From the NCBI GenBank assembly GCA_945921515.1, contig CAMEKR010000005.1, positions 1-38,466 on the forward strand: DNA of 38,466 nucleotides, written 5' to 3'. The notes beneath the pieces were generated by a model. It did not search any database, was not told the origin of the DNA, and was given only the letters and a program-made list of their open reading frames with translations. This stretch comes from an uncultured Clostridia bacterium. Its GTDB lineage: Bacteria > Bacillota > Clostridia > Oscillospirales > Ruminococcaceae. Both the position numbers and the translations under genes were made by a program. Every line of letters begins with the position of its first letter. Position 1 is the stretch's first letter. This document shows, one piece after another, positions 8,965 to 18,314 of the stretch.

Positions 8965-9792
8965 ATGGCATATTATTCAAGCGATACAAAAAAAATAAAA
9001 AGACGTGTGTACCATTTACTGATAGGTATGGGATATGAAGCTTCTGTCCAGGAAATAAAAGATGCGTATGGTCTTGATCCGTTTGATTGGTCTTCTGCGA
9101 AGATTACTCACTGTTTAGAAGAACTGATAGAAGAAGGCATAGTAAAAAAAGAAAAATATAAAGGTCGGTATATTTATTCTTCTGCTTATCAAGAACATCT
9201 GGAAAAACGTAAAAGCTTAGAAGAGCAAGTATCATACTTAAAACACGAGCATGTCAATCTGATTAATAACTTTAGACAATCGGAAAAACGATTCCTTGAT
9301 TTATTGGGAAAAATAGAACAGACGCATAATGAAAATGATAGGGTTTTATTTGACATATATGCCGAATATGACGCGAAAATACAACTGGCAGAAATAGAAA
9401 AGCAATATCTATGTGAAAAGGCAAACAGGGTATTAAAATATAAAAAAGAGCTTGAAATGAAGCTTGCTGAGGAATCATTCTTTTCATCAAAAAAGAAGGA
9501 AATCAGAGAAAATATTAAGAACGCAGTCTCTACTTATAACACGATTTCGCTTCAGCGCAATAACAAAGAGGTGGAACTTGATAACCTCATAAAAGAAAAG
9601 AATAGTCGGACAAGAAGAGCAGAAGATCAGATACTACAGGCGGAATGTGCATTAAAAGATTTTGAAAAAGAAATGGAATATACAGAAACCGAAATCATAG
9701 AGAAAAGAACATTATTGATCAATTTGGAAACCGAGTTAAGGAGAATCGGTAATCTTTTTGAGAAATGGAAGATTGAAGGATATATAAACTAA
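8965..9792 (+). CDS. hypothetical protein, N-terminal winged-helix-like motif plus coiled coil
   Basis: 275 aa ORF; 'SVQEIKDAYGLDPFDWSSAKITHCLEELIEEGIVKKEKYKGRYIYSSAY' parallels the upstream 709 aa protein; RBS aaggagg. Confidence 0.75.
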   Translation: MAYYSSDTKKIKRRVYHLLIGMGYEASVQEIKDAYGLDPFDWSSAKITHCLEELIEEGIVKKEKYKGRYIYSSAYQEHLEKRKSLEEQVSYLKHEHVNLINNFRQSEKRFLDLLGKIEQTHNENDRVLFDIYAEYDAKIQLAEIEKQYLCEKANRVLKYKKELEMKLAEESFFSSKKKEIRENIKNAVSTYNTISLQRNNKEVELDNLIKEKNSRTRRAEDQILQAECALKDFEKEMEYTETEIIEKRTLLINLETELRRIGNLFEKWKIEGYIN

Positions 9793-9976
9793 TGAGATCA
9801 AGCGAGAAATGTATATATCGTTCAATGAAATACCTCGCCTTACACAAAGTTTCATTACTTGTTGTATAACCTTTATTCATGTGGGCTTAAGGCGATATCA
9901 TTTTTTCTGTTTGCTGTAAGATTAATTAATAGCTTTTTCGGGCAAACAGTGGGCAAGATTTATATGACACACTCGC

Positions 9977-10014
9977 AAAAAAGGAACCGTTCGGTTATGA
10001 TCGGTTCCTTTTTG
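9977..10014. terminator. bidirectional Rho-independent terminator
   Basis: aaaaaggaaccg / cggttccttttt stem with A-tract and T-tract between convergent genes. Confidence 0.8.
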
Positions 10015-10049
10015 TGAACTTGGATATATTTCCAAACAAAGAATACCTT

Positions 10050-10553
10050 TTATACACTATTTGAGAGAAACGCAACAAAAAAATGCGGCTGATAGCCTTT
10101 TGAAAAGTGTGCACAAACGCTGAATAACGGTTTCCATATAGCTTCAACCGCAAATATTACCGCAGGCTGTATTACTTTAAGAATAAGCACGCAAGCCGCA
10201 CCCCATATTACCGAGAACTGCGGGCAGATATATCCTTTTATATTGAATTTTTTGTTGCTGTAATCCCACCATCTCCTGTGAAATATTTTGTCCAGAACAA
10301 ATCCTGTGATAAATTCAAGCAGGGTAGTAAGAACTGCCGATGCCACAAATAGCACTACCCACGATTCCTTGATCGGTGTGAGGCATATTATGACGATAAT
10401 TAGCCCGAATCCGTATATAGGACAGTACGCACCGTGAAGCATACCTCTGTTCACGAATTTTCCGTGTCTTATTGTAGCAAAAATAACCTCTGTGCACCAG
10501 CCTGCGACAGAGTATATCATAAAACAGTATAAAAGATCGTATATGTATTCCAT
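10050..10553 (-). CDS. small membrane protein, putative ABC-transporter type IV family (PF06541-like)
   Basis: 'MEYIYDLLYCFMIYSVAGWCTEVIFATIRHGKFVNRGMLHGAYCPIYGFG...WWDYSNKKFNIKGYICPQFSVIWG' typical of this family. Confidence 0.75.
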   Translation of the reverse strand: MEYIYDLLYCFMIYSVAGWCTEVIFATIRHGKFVNRGMLHGAYCPIYGFGLIIVIICLTPIKESWVVLFVASAVLTTLLEFITGFVLDKIFHRRWWDYSNKKFNIKGYICPQFSVIWGAACVLILKVIQPAVIFAVEAIWKPLFSVCAHFSKGYQPHFFVAFLSNSV

Positions 10554-10681
10554 TTTCTCACCTTGATATTATGGCGCAGATCTGCCGTTATCCGAAACTG
10601 TATAATAATTTATATTATACCGCACACCGCCGTATTGGTCAACTCTGTCCGATTTATCTACTGAAAATTTTACAAAACCTA

Positions 10682-10710
10682 TTGATTTTGTAGATAATAA
10701 GGTGTATAAT
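10682..10710 (+). promoter_or_regulatory. predicted sigma-A promoter of nifS-nifU
   Basis: TTGATT-17 nt-TATAAT upstream of nifS. Confidence 0.65.
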
Positions 10711-10803
10711 ATAAAAAGGGCAAAAACGGTTGCGGTTTAAGTGAAAATTACCTTTTCCGCACTATATTCCCATATCAGATAAAGAAAGGAAAAGTAGATA
10801 TAT

Positions 10804-12000
10804 ATGTTAAAAACGACTGTCTATCTTGATAATGCGGCTACGACAAAAGTAAGCGACAACGTCTTAAACGCTATGCTGCCTTATCTGAAAGATGAGTACG
10901 GCAACCCCTCTTCTATATATACTCTCGGAAGAAATTCGGCAATAGCCGTTAATAAAGCCAGAAAGCAGGTCGCCGATGCTTTGGGATGCGAAGACGGCGA
11001 GGTATACTTCACCGGCTGTGGAAGCGAGAGCGATAACTGGGCGATAAAAAGCACTGCAAGGATGATGGCTCAGAAAGGAAAGAAGCACATTATTACTTCT
11101 GTCTTTGAGCATCACGCTGTACTTCACTCGCTTGCTTCTCTTGAAAAAGAAGGCTTTGAGGTAACTTATCTTCCCGTTTATTCAAACGGAATAGTGAAGG
11201 TCGAAGATGTAGCGGCAGCTATCAGACCGGATACTGCGCTTGTAACGATTATGTACGCAAATAATGAGATAGGCACTATTCAGCCTATTCCCGAAATAGG
11301 AGCGCTTTGCAAGGAAAAGGGCGTTATTTTCCATACCGATGCGGTTCAGGCAGTAGGAAACGTTCATATAAATGTAAAAGAGCAGAATATTGATATGCTC
11401 TCTTTAAGCGGACATAAGATACACGCTCAGAAGGGCTGCGGAGTGCTTTATGTCAATAAGAAATACCGTCTGACGCCTTTTATGGACGGCGGAGCGCAGG
11501 AGAGAGGCAGAAGAGCCGGAACGGAAAATGTCCCTGCAATAGTAGGTCTCGGCGTAGCGATTACCGACGCTGTTAACGGTATAGATGAGAAAAATGCCAA
11601 GCTTAAAAAATTCAGCGATAGGATATGCGACGAGATACTGAAGATAGACCGTGTTCATCTGAACGGCGACAGGGAAAAGCGTATGCCGTGTAATCTTAAC
11701 TTCTCGTTTGAAGGAATAGAGGGCGAGAGCCTGCTGTTACAGCTTGACCTCCAGGGAATAGCGGCTTCAAGCGGTTCTGCCTGCACATCGGGTTCGCTCG
11801 ATCCGTCTCATGTACTGCTCAGCATAGGACTTCCGCACGAAATCGCACACGGTTCACTGCGTATCTCTATGTCGGATTATACGACAGAGGAGGATATCGA
11901 CAGACTGCTCGAGGTACTGCCTGTTATCGTAGAAAAGCTGAGAAATATGTCTCCGCTGTGGGATCATATAATAAAAGGCGAAACATTCAAGATAAAATAA
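10804..12000 (+). CDS. nifS: cysteine desulfurase (NifS/IscS family)
   Basis: '[33 protein letters not shown]', PLP Lys '[18 protein letters not shown]', '[17 protein letters not shown]'. Confidence 0.95.
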   Translation: MLKTTVYLDNAATTKVSDNVLNAMLPYLKDEYGNPSSIYTLGRNSAIAVNKARKQVADALGCEDGEVYFTGCGSESDNWAIKSTARMMAQKGKKHIITSVFEHHAVLHSLASLEKEGFEVTYLPVYSNGIVKVEDVAAAIRPDTALVTIMYANNEIGTIQPIPEIGALCKEKGVIFHTDAVQAVGNVHINVKEQNIDMLSLSGHKIHAQKGCGVLYVNKKYRLTPFMDGGAQERGRRAGTENVPAIVGLGVAITDAVNGIDEKNAKLKKFSDRICDEILKIDRVHLNGDREKRMPCNLNFSFEGIEGESLLLQLDLQGIAASSGSACTSGSLDPSHVLLSIGLPHEIAHGSLRISMSDYTTEEDIDRLLEVLPVIVEKLRNMSPLWDHIIKGETFKIK

Positions 12001-12029
12001 TATGATTTTTCTGAAAGGAAGTATTTATA

Positions 12030-12464
12030 ATGATTTATTCCGAAAAAGTGATGGATCACTACGCAAATCCGAGAAATGTCGGTGAAATTGAGGACGCTAA
12101 CGGCGTCGGTGAAGTCGGCAACGCAAAATGCGGCGATATTATGAAGATGTATCTGAAGATCGAAGATAATATGATAAAAGATGTAAAGTTCAAGACCTTC
12201 GGATGCGGCGCCGCTGTTGCTACAAGCTCTATAGCTACAGAGATGATAAAAGGAAAGCCTTTGGATGAGGCGCTAAAACTCACAAACAAGGCAGTAGTTG
12301 AGGCTCTTGACGGACTTCCTCCCGCAAAGCTGCATTGTTCTGTTCTTGCCGAGCAAGCTATCAAAGCCGCAATCGCAGATTACTATACAAGGCAGGGAAT
12401 AGATCCCACACCCTTTGTAGGTGAGATAAAAGACGATCATTGCGATAGCTGCTGCGGAATATGA
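12030..12464 (+). CDS. nifU: Fe-S cluster assembly scaffold NifU/IscU family
   Basis: 'MIYSEKVMDHYANPRNVGEI', 'GNAKCGDIMKMYLKI', 'FKTFGCGAAVATSS', 'LPPAKLHCSVLAEQAIKAAI'. Confidence 0.95.
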   Translation: MIYSEKVMDHYANPRNVGEIEDANGVGEVGNAKCGDIMKMYLKIEDNMIKDVKFKTFGCGAAVATSSIATEMIKGKPLDEALKLTNKAVVEALDGLPPAKLHCSVLAEQAIKAAIADYYTRQGIDPTPFVGEIKDDHCDSCCGI

Positions 12465-12480
12465 TTACCGAATAAACAAG

Positions 12481-12513
12481 CCCTCCCGATTTGATAATCG
12501 GGAGGGCGTTTTC
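12481..12513. terminator. Rho-independent terminator downstream of nifU
   Basis: ccctcccgat-ttgata-atcgggaggg followed by cgttttc. Confidence 0.85.
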
Positions 12514-13607
12514 ATCTGTATCTATCAAGAATTGCAATTATGTCATTGCCGTATTTATTAATCTTATCCTCGCTAAAACCACCAATAAAATAAAGCTGTT
12601 CCGGTGTTTGCGGCATAAAATTGATTATCTCGACGAGTTCGTCATTTTTAAATATTATATATGGTTTTATATTTTCTGCTTTGCTTTTCTCGTATCTGTA
12701 TTGCCTCAGTGCTTTATAAATTGGGCTTTCTTCGATTCCATTATTACTGCTTCTTTTGATAGACGCTGAAGCGTTTCCCGAAGAAGTATTATTATAGCTT
12801 TTATATTCTATTTTTTGGATGTTTTTTTGCGATTTCTCTTCCTCATTTTTTGATGCGATGTTGATTTTTTCTTGATATTTGGCGGTATAATCAACAGGAT
12901 TTTGTCTATGTAGCGATAAAAAGAATTTTGCAAGCCCCATCATCTGATTGTCTGACATATCAAACATCGTGCTTTGCGAAATAAGAGTATTTATCTTTCT
13001 TGTTAACCCGTCTACTTTTACAATTTGTTCTTTTATATCCCTTGGTGCATAACGGTAATCAATAACTGTTTTTGGATTCGCCATAACAACAAGACTTTTA
13101 TAGTTTTTATTGAAGTTATTCTCAAACGCTATTTTAGAAATAAAATCCAATGATGCTTTACGCATATCCTTTATTAGTGCAAGATGCCTTTCATTTTGTG
13201 TAATAGGGCTATATATACCCTCTTGAGAAAATGTTTTTCCGCTACCAGATTTGCGTACAAAATTACCGCTTGAATCGACGGATATATTCCCGTAAAGATT
13301 CTTGCTTTCCAATACTATTATTAGCTTTCTTGTGATAAGAAGATAGTCAATTTGTGCTTTAAGACCATTATATTCAAAAAAGATGTCATGAATGATATAC
13401 ATAGGTATATGACTGTTTATTAATTCGTACATAATGGCTTCTTCGCCGTTAATGCCATATTTAATTAGCGCTTTGTCTCGTTCTATTAACGGTATAACAC
13501 TTTTAGGTGCGAGAATCTGGTAATATTCAAGTTGTTGAAGCTGTTCTTGAGCAGAACTGGATTCTTTAAGTACCACCGGTTCACACATTTTATTTAATAT
13601 ACCCATA
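12512..13607 (-). CDS. NERD-domain (nuclease-related) protein with C-terminal HRDC-like domain
   Basis: 'GINGEEAIMYELINSHIPMYIIHDIFFEYNGLKAQIDYLLITRKLIIVLESKNLYGNISVD' (NERD); C-terminal 'ESPIYKALRQYRYEKSKAENIKPYIIFKNDELVEIINFMPQTPEQLYFIGGFSEDKINKYGNDIIAILDRY' (HRDC). Start reassigned from 13717 to the ATG preceded by GAGAGG. Confidence 0.85.
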
Positions 13608-13636
13608 ATAAACCTCTCATATTTCAATATGACTAT

Positions 13637-13665
13637 ATTATACCTCTTAGTATAATCTTTGTCAA
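13637..13665 (-). promoter_or_regulatory. consensus sigma-A promoter overlapped by a dyad (putative operator)
   Basis: Reverse strand TTGACA-17 nt-TATAAT; embedded dyad attatac-ctctta-gtataat at 13637-13656. Confidence 0.75.
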
Positions 13666-13670
13666 TATAA

Positions 13671-13711
13671 AGAAAATCATACTCGATATGATTATCAGAG
13701 TATGATTTTCT
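13671..13711. repeat. perfect 14-bp inverted repeat (possible murC terminator or operator)
   Basis: agaaaatcatactc (13671-13684) / gagtatgattttct (13698-13711), between murC 3' end and the NERD promoter. Confidence 0.7.
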
Positions 13712-13738
13712 TGACAATTATTTTATTTCGTTTTTTGC

Positions 13739-15124
13739 TCATTCCCCGTACTTCTCTTTAAGCAAATCCTCTATCATAAAAGCAACTTTATATACATCTC
13801 CGCAGCCCAGCGTGATGATCATATCACCGCTTTCGGCATTATCTGCGACATAACGGGCTACCTCTTCAAAAGTAGGGAACCATCTGCATCCGGGAATCTT
13901 TGCCGCAAGGTCGGCAGAATAGACATTATAGGTATTCTTTTCTCTGCTGCCCATTATTTCTGTCAGAACAACATTGTCGGCTATCATAAGCGCATTTGCA
14001 AAGTCATCCATAAGAGTATAGGTTCTTGAATAGGTGAACGGCTGATGCACCGCCCATACACGCCTGAAGTCTTTCATCGACTTTGCCGTTTTAAGCGTTG
14101 CCGCAACTTCTGCCGGATGATGTGCATAATCGTCTACAACGGTTATGCCGCCTATCGTTGCAAGCCTTTCAAAGCGCCTTCCTGCGCCCCAGAAGGTTGA
14201 CAGTCCCTTGTTGATGTTTTCGGGAGTAACTCCCGTTGCAAGTGCGGCGGCACAGGCGGCTACCGCATTAAGAACATTATGTGCGCCGGGAACATGGATA
14301 GATATGCGTTCTATCTTTCTGCCGTTTTCCATAAGGTCAAAGTCGGTCTGAAAATCCGATATGCGCTCAATGTTTTCGGGATAGTATCTGTTCTTGTCTG
14401 TTTTACCGAAGGTGATTATCTGCTTGTCAAAGCCCGACGCCTTTACGGCTTTCAGCGTATTTTCATCATCGCCGTTTATTACAAGAATATCGGTAGTATT
14501 ATCGCAGAACTTAGTAAACGATGCTCTCAGATTATCCATCGTTTTGAAAAAGTCGAGGTGATCTGCGTCGATATTAAGTATTACCGAAATATTCGGAAAC
14601 AGGTGCAAGAATGTGTTGGAAAACTCACACGCTTCGCATACCATGACATCGCTTGTACCTGCTCTGCCGCTGCCGCCGATAGCTTTCAGCTTGCCGCCAA
14701 TCACCGTTGACAGATCGATATCCTGAGCGAGATACATATGCGTGAGCATTGACGATGTGGTGGTTTTTCCGTGAGTGCCCGAAACGCATACCGCCTTATT
14801 GTACCAGCTTGTAACAAGTCCGAGCAGTTCACAGCGCTCGACAGTCTTGACGCCGCTTGACTTTGCCGCAATAAGCTCCGGATTGTCGCTCATTATAGCG
14901 GCGGTATACACTATGAGGTCTGCGCCCTGAATGTTTTCCGCCCTCTGCCCCATATATACGGTTATGCCCATATTACGCACGGCTTTGAGCGTTTCGGTTT
15001 CGTTGTTGTCAGAGCCGGTAAGATAGTATCCTTTGCTGTGCAGTATCTGAGCCAGAGGATACATTCCGCTTCCGCCTATGCCTATAAAATGAATATGCTT
15101 CTTTCCGGTGAGGAAATCTTCCAT
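13739..15124 (-). CDS. murC: UDP-N-acetylmuramate--L-alanine ligase
   Basis: 'HFIGIGGSGMYPLAQILHSKGYYLTGSDNNET', 'VCVSGTHGKTTTSSML', 'VVDDYAHHPAEVAATL'. Confidence 0.97.
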   Translation of the reverse strand: MEDFLTGKKHIHFIGIGGSGMYPLAQILHSKGYYLTGSDNNETETLKAVRNMGITVYMGQRAENIQGADLIVYTAAIMSDNPELIAAKSSGVKTVERCELLGLVTSWYNKAVCVSGTHGKTTTSSMLTHMYLAQDIDLSTVIGGKLKAIGGSGRAGTSDVMVCEACEFSNTFLHLFPNISVILNIDADHLDFFKTMDNLRASFTKFCDNTTDILVINGDDENTLKAVKASGFDKQIITFGKTDKNRYYPENIERISDFQTDFDLMENGRKIERISIHVPGAHNVLNAVAACAAALATGVTPENINKGLSTFWGAGRRFERLATIGGITVVDDYAHHPAEVAATLKTAKSMKDFRRVWAVHQPFTYSRTYTLMDDFANALMIADNVVLTEIMGSREKNTYNVYSADLAAKIPGCRWFPTFEEVARYVADNAESGDMIITLGCGDVYKVAFMIEDLLKEKYGE

Positions 15125-15178
15125 TTTGCTTACGATCCTTTCAACCGATTATGCTACGGTAATATTCTATGATAGTTT

Positions 15179-15712
15179 TCAGCCTAATATCATCTTTGCC
15201 TTAAGCAGAGCAAGCTGAGTCTTTCCGTCTTCGATCTCGCCGTTCATAACCATTTCTACTGCTTTATCAAGCGGAATCTTTACTACTTCAAGAAATTCAT
15301 CATCGTCAAGATTCTGCTTGCCGCCTTCAAGACCGGTAGCAAGATACATATGCGTTATCTCCTGGCAGTATGCAGGCGTAGGTATCATATATCCCATATA
15401 TCTGAACTGCTTGCAGGTACAGCCGGTTTCTTCCTGAAGCTCTCTTCTGCCTGCCTTTGCGTGATCCTCTCCGGGATTGAGCTTGCCTGCGGGAATTTCC
15501 ATAAGTACCTTCTGAAAAGGATATCTGAACTGCCTTACAAAAAGCACTTGTCCGTCATCGGTAACAGGTACTACGCCGACTCCGCCGCTGTGTCTTATAA
15601 CATCACGGGATACTACCGCCCCGTTTTCAAGCTCTGCCTTGTCACAGCATACGGTAAGAATCTTACCCTCGTATTTTACCTCGCTGTCTACGGTTTTCTC
15701 AAATAAATGCAT
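15179..15712 (-). CDS. NUDIX hydrolase (ADP-ribose pyrophosphatase-like)
   Basis: Nudix box 'GEDHAKAGRRELQEETGC' with 'MEIPAGKLNPGE'; start reassigned to ATG at 15712 (MHLFEKTVDSEVKYEGKILTV) with aggaagat upstream. Confidence 0.92.
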   Translation of the reverse strand: MHLFEKTVDSEVKYEGKILTVCCDKAELENGAVVSRDVIRHSGGVGVVPVTDDGQVLFVRQFRYPFQKVLMEIPAGKLNPGEDHAKAGRRELQEETGCTCKQFRYMGYMIPTPAYCQEITHMYLATGLEGGKQNLDDDEFLEVVKIPLDKAVEMVMNGEIEDGKTQLALLKAKMILG

Positions 15713-15731
15713 ATCTTCCTCTTTTCTGCGA

Positions 15732-18281
15732 TTATTTCGCTTCGCCGCTTTGATTGTCCTGTTCGGTGCTTTGCGGCTCGCTGTTCTCTGCGTCATCGCT
15801 GTATGTTTCTTTATTTTCTAAAAGCAGTTTTTCAGTCTGCTTTTTGATTGTTTTAATATAAGCGTTGTGGTTATTTACCTTTTCAAGCTGTTCTTCTGCG
15901 TAGAGATGAACATTCGGATTAGGCTTATATCCGAAGACCTTCTTCAGCACGATATAATAGATTATAAGTATTACAGCCGCCGCTATCGTGCAGACTATTC
16001 CGGCTTTAAGTCCAGGCGTAACATAGCTGAATTCTATATTACATTCTCCCGACGGCACTTTAATGCCCATAACTCCACGGTTCACCTTTTCAATATCAAC
16101 AGGCTCGCCGTTAATTGCGGCGCTCCAGCCACTTTCCCAAGGAACCGTAAATACCACAAATCTGTCCTCGGTAAATGAAGAAGTAGCGGTAAATCCGTTT
16201 GCCGTAGGAGTAAATGTGTCAACGCAGGTCTTTGCAAGCTCTTCGGCGTCTTTTACAAATGTGTCGTAGCTGAAGCCGGAAGCATTATCGGGACTCAGCT
16301 CATCAATAATATCGCCGTATTTTTCTATCTGTTCATCGGTGAATACTACCGCACGCACAAGCATATTGTCACGGTGGCTCTTTGCAACCTTTTCGTATTC
16401 GTCATCCGTTACATAGAAGCTGTTGGAATAACCCATCGGTACGAATGCTTTGTTTTCAAAAATAGTGAAACCGTCCTGCTCGTCTATCTGAACAAAATTC
16501 TTCATATTATCAAGCAGAGTCTTGGTGTCTTTATATTCAAGCTTGTAGCTTTGGATTATGAGATATTTTGTAGAGTTTACCGATCTCATAGCATAATAGG
16601 TTCCGTCGGGATCGGTATTTACCGAACGGTTAAAGCCCATTCCTTCATAGTATTCAAAAGCAGAACCCGGCAGGATACTGTGGAAGCTTCTGAAACCGTA
16701 CATATCCCATAGCATATTTGCGTTGTTGGTAACGCCGTAAGTTTCGACTCTGTAGAAGCCGTCGCCCTCAAGCTCAATAGTTGCGTCAACAATGTTGTTG
16801 TAGTCACCGACCTTGGGACCGAGAGACCTGCCGTAGATAAGCGTATAGTACGAACAGCAAAGGCACGCAACCATAGTAAAGCAGTAAGCTTTGTGCAGGA
16901 ATCTGTTAGTGTTTGCTTTGTTCTTTCTGCGGACAAGGATATAGCATACAGCTACCGAAGCCACCGCAACCGCTACCGATATCCAGAACGGAATCTTCTC
17001 ATTGGGAAGCTGGAACAGCTCGGTTACCTTAACGGTCGATTCTTCTCCGGTGGCTATATCAAGAACATCCTTGCTTACTTCCGACGGAAGAACTCCGACG
17101 AGTGATATAAGAATGACCGCAAAGCCGCACCACTTCAGACCGTAACGGATGTCTATCTCCTTGCTTTCAAGCGCATAAGCGGTCATGAAGCAGCCGACCA
17201 GTATCGGCATATAGTACCATCTTGTATAATAGTTGTTGTTGAAAAGCACAAAGCTGGAGTTAAGCACAGGGATAAGCGCAAACAAAAGCATTATCGGCAT
17301 AAGCCACTTTGCCCAGTGCTTTTTCTTGTATCTGATAAACGAGATAACTCCCGCCATAGAGAACAACGGCAGATAAGCAGATACGCTCGACCATTTTGCA
17401 GAAGAGTCGGGGAAGAAGTTCTGCCTTGCAGGAACATCGGCAGGGAAGAACAGACTCTGGAAAATAAGTCCGTATCTCTGCGACGGGTTATGGAACACAA
17501 GATTCCATCCGTTTAATGTATTGCCTGATCTCGGAGTATCTATACAAGTGATTATCGCAGGAACAAACATTGCTCCTGCAAGCGCCACACCGATAACCGA
17601 TTCAAACGCAAGCGCCATAAAGGTTTTAAGCGTAACTTTGAACTTCGGATCGGTACAGCGGCAGGCAAAGTATATTACGAGGAAAACACATTCTCCGATA
17701 AAGAAGAAGTAGTTCACAAAGGCATTAAGCGCAACGGTCAGCGCAAAGAATACTCTTCTCTTGTTTATTACCGCTTCTTCAAGCGCAATAAGCATCAGCG
17801 GGAATACTACCATCGCCTCGTGGAAGTGGTTGAAGAAGACGTTATACATTGAAAATCCCGAAAAGGCATAGAGCAGACCGCCGATAAGCGCTGATACGGG
17901 CTTTTTTACAAAGCGTCTTATATATGCAAAAGCAAAGGTCGAACAGCACGACAGCTTAAGCACCATAAGCGGTGCCATCAGATATTTGGATACTTCGGCG
18001 GGAAAGGGCATTGTAAGCCAGAAGAACGGACTTCCGATGGTATAGAAAGAGTATGACCCTATAAAGTTAGCACCGAGATCTGTCTGCCAGTCCCACATAA
18101 AGCTGCCGCTTTTTATAGCCTGGTTGCACAGCGTATAGAAGGGTATCTGCTGAGCGTTGTAATCACCGTAGTAGATGAAATAGCCGCCGTCAATAAGGAC
18201 AAACGGCAGGAAAAGTATAACGCCCATTATAGCCGCCATTAAGAAAGCCTTGCGGTAATATTGCAATTCCGATTTGTACAT
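15732..18281 (-). CDS. YfhO-family polytopic membrane protein (putative glycosyltransferase-like)
   Basis: 849 aa, many TM segments; 'YYGDYNAQQIPFYTLCNQAIKSGSFMWDWQTDLGANFIGSYSFYTIGSPFFWLT' and C-terminal 'FVVFTVPWESGWSAAINGEPVDIEKVNRGVMGIKVPSGECNIEFSYVTPGL'. Confidence 0.9.
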   Translation of the reverse strand: MYKSELQYYRKAFLMAAIMGVILFLPFVLIDGGYFIYYGDYNAQQIPFYTLCNQAIKSGSFMWDWQTDLGANFIGSYSFYTIGSPFFWLTMPFPAEVSKYLMAPLMVLKLSCCSTFAFAYIRRFVKKPVSALIGGLLYAFSGFSMYNVFFNHFHEAMVVFPLMLIALEEAVINKRRVFFALTVALNAFVNYFFFIGECVFLVIYFACRCTDPKFKVTLKTFMALAFESVIGVALAGAMFVPAIITCIDTPRSGNTLNGWNLVFHNPSQRYGLIFQSLFFPADVPARQNFFPDSSAKWSSVSAYLPLFSMAGVISFIRYKKKHWAKWLMPIMLLFALIPVLNSSFVLFNNNYYTRWYYMPILVGCFMTAYALESKEIDIRYGLKWCGFAVILISLVGVLPSEVSKDVLDIATGEESTVKVTELFQLPNEKIPFWISVAVAVASVAVCYILVRRKNKANTNRFLHKAYCFTMVACLCCSYYTLIYGRSLGPKVGDYNNIVDATIELEGDGFYRVETYGVTNNANMLWDMYGFRSFHSILPGSAFEYYEGMGFNRSVNTDPDGTYYAMRSVNSTKYLIIQSYKLEYKDTKTLLDNMKNFVQIDEQDGFTIFENKAFVPMGYSNSFYVTDDEYEKVAKSHRDNMLVRAVVFTDEQIEKYGDIIDELSPDNASGFSYDTFVKDAEELAKTCVDTFTPTANGFTATSSFTEDRFVVFTVPWESGWSAAINGEPVDIEKVNRGVMGIKVPSGECNIEFSYVTPGLKAGIVCTIAAAVILIIYYIVLKKVFGYKPNPNVHLYAEEQLEKVNNHNAYIKTIKKQTEKLLLENKETYSDDAENSEPQSTEQDNQSGEAK

Positions 18282-18314
18282 TTTTTATTCCTTCCGGGTG
18301 TTATTGTGATAATA

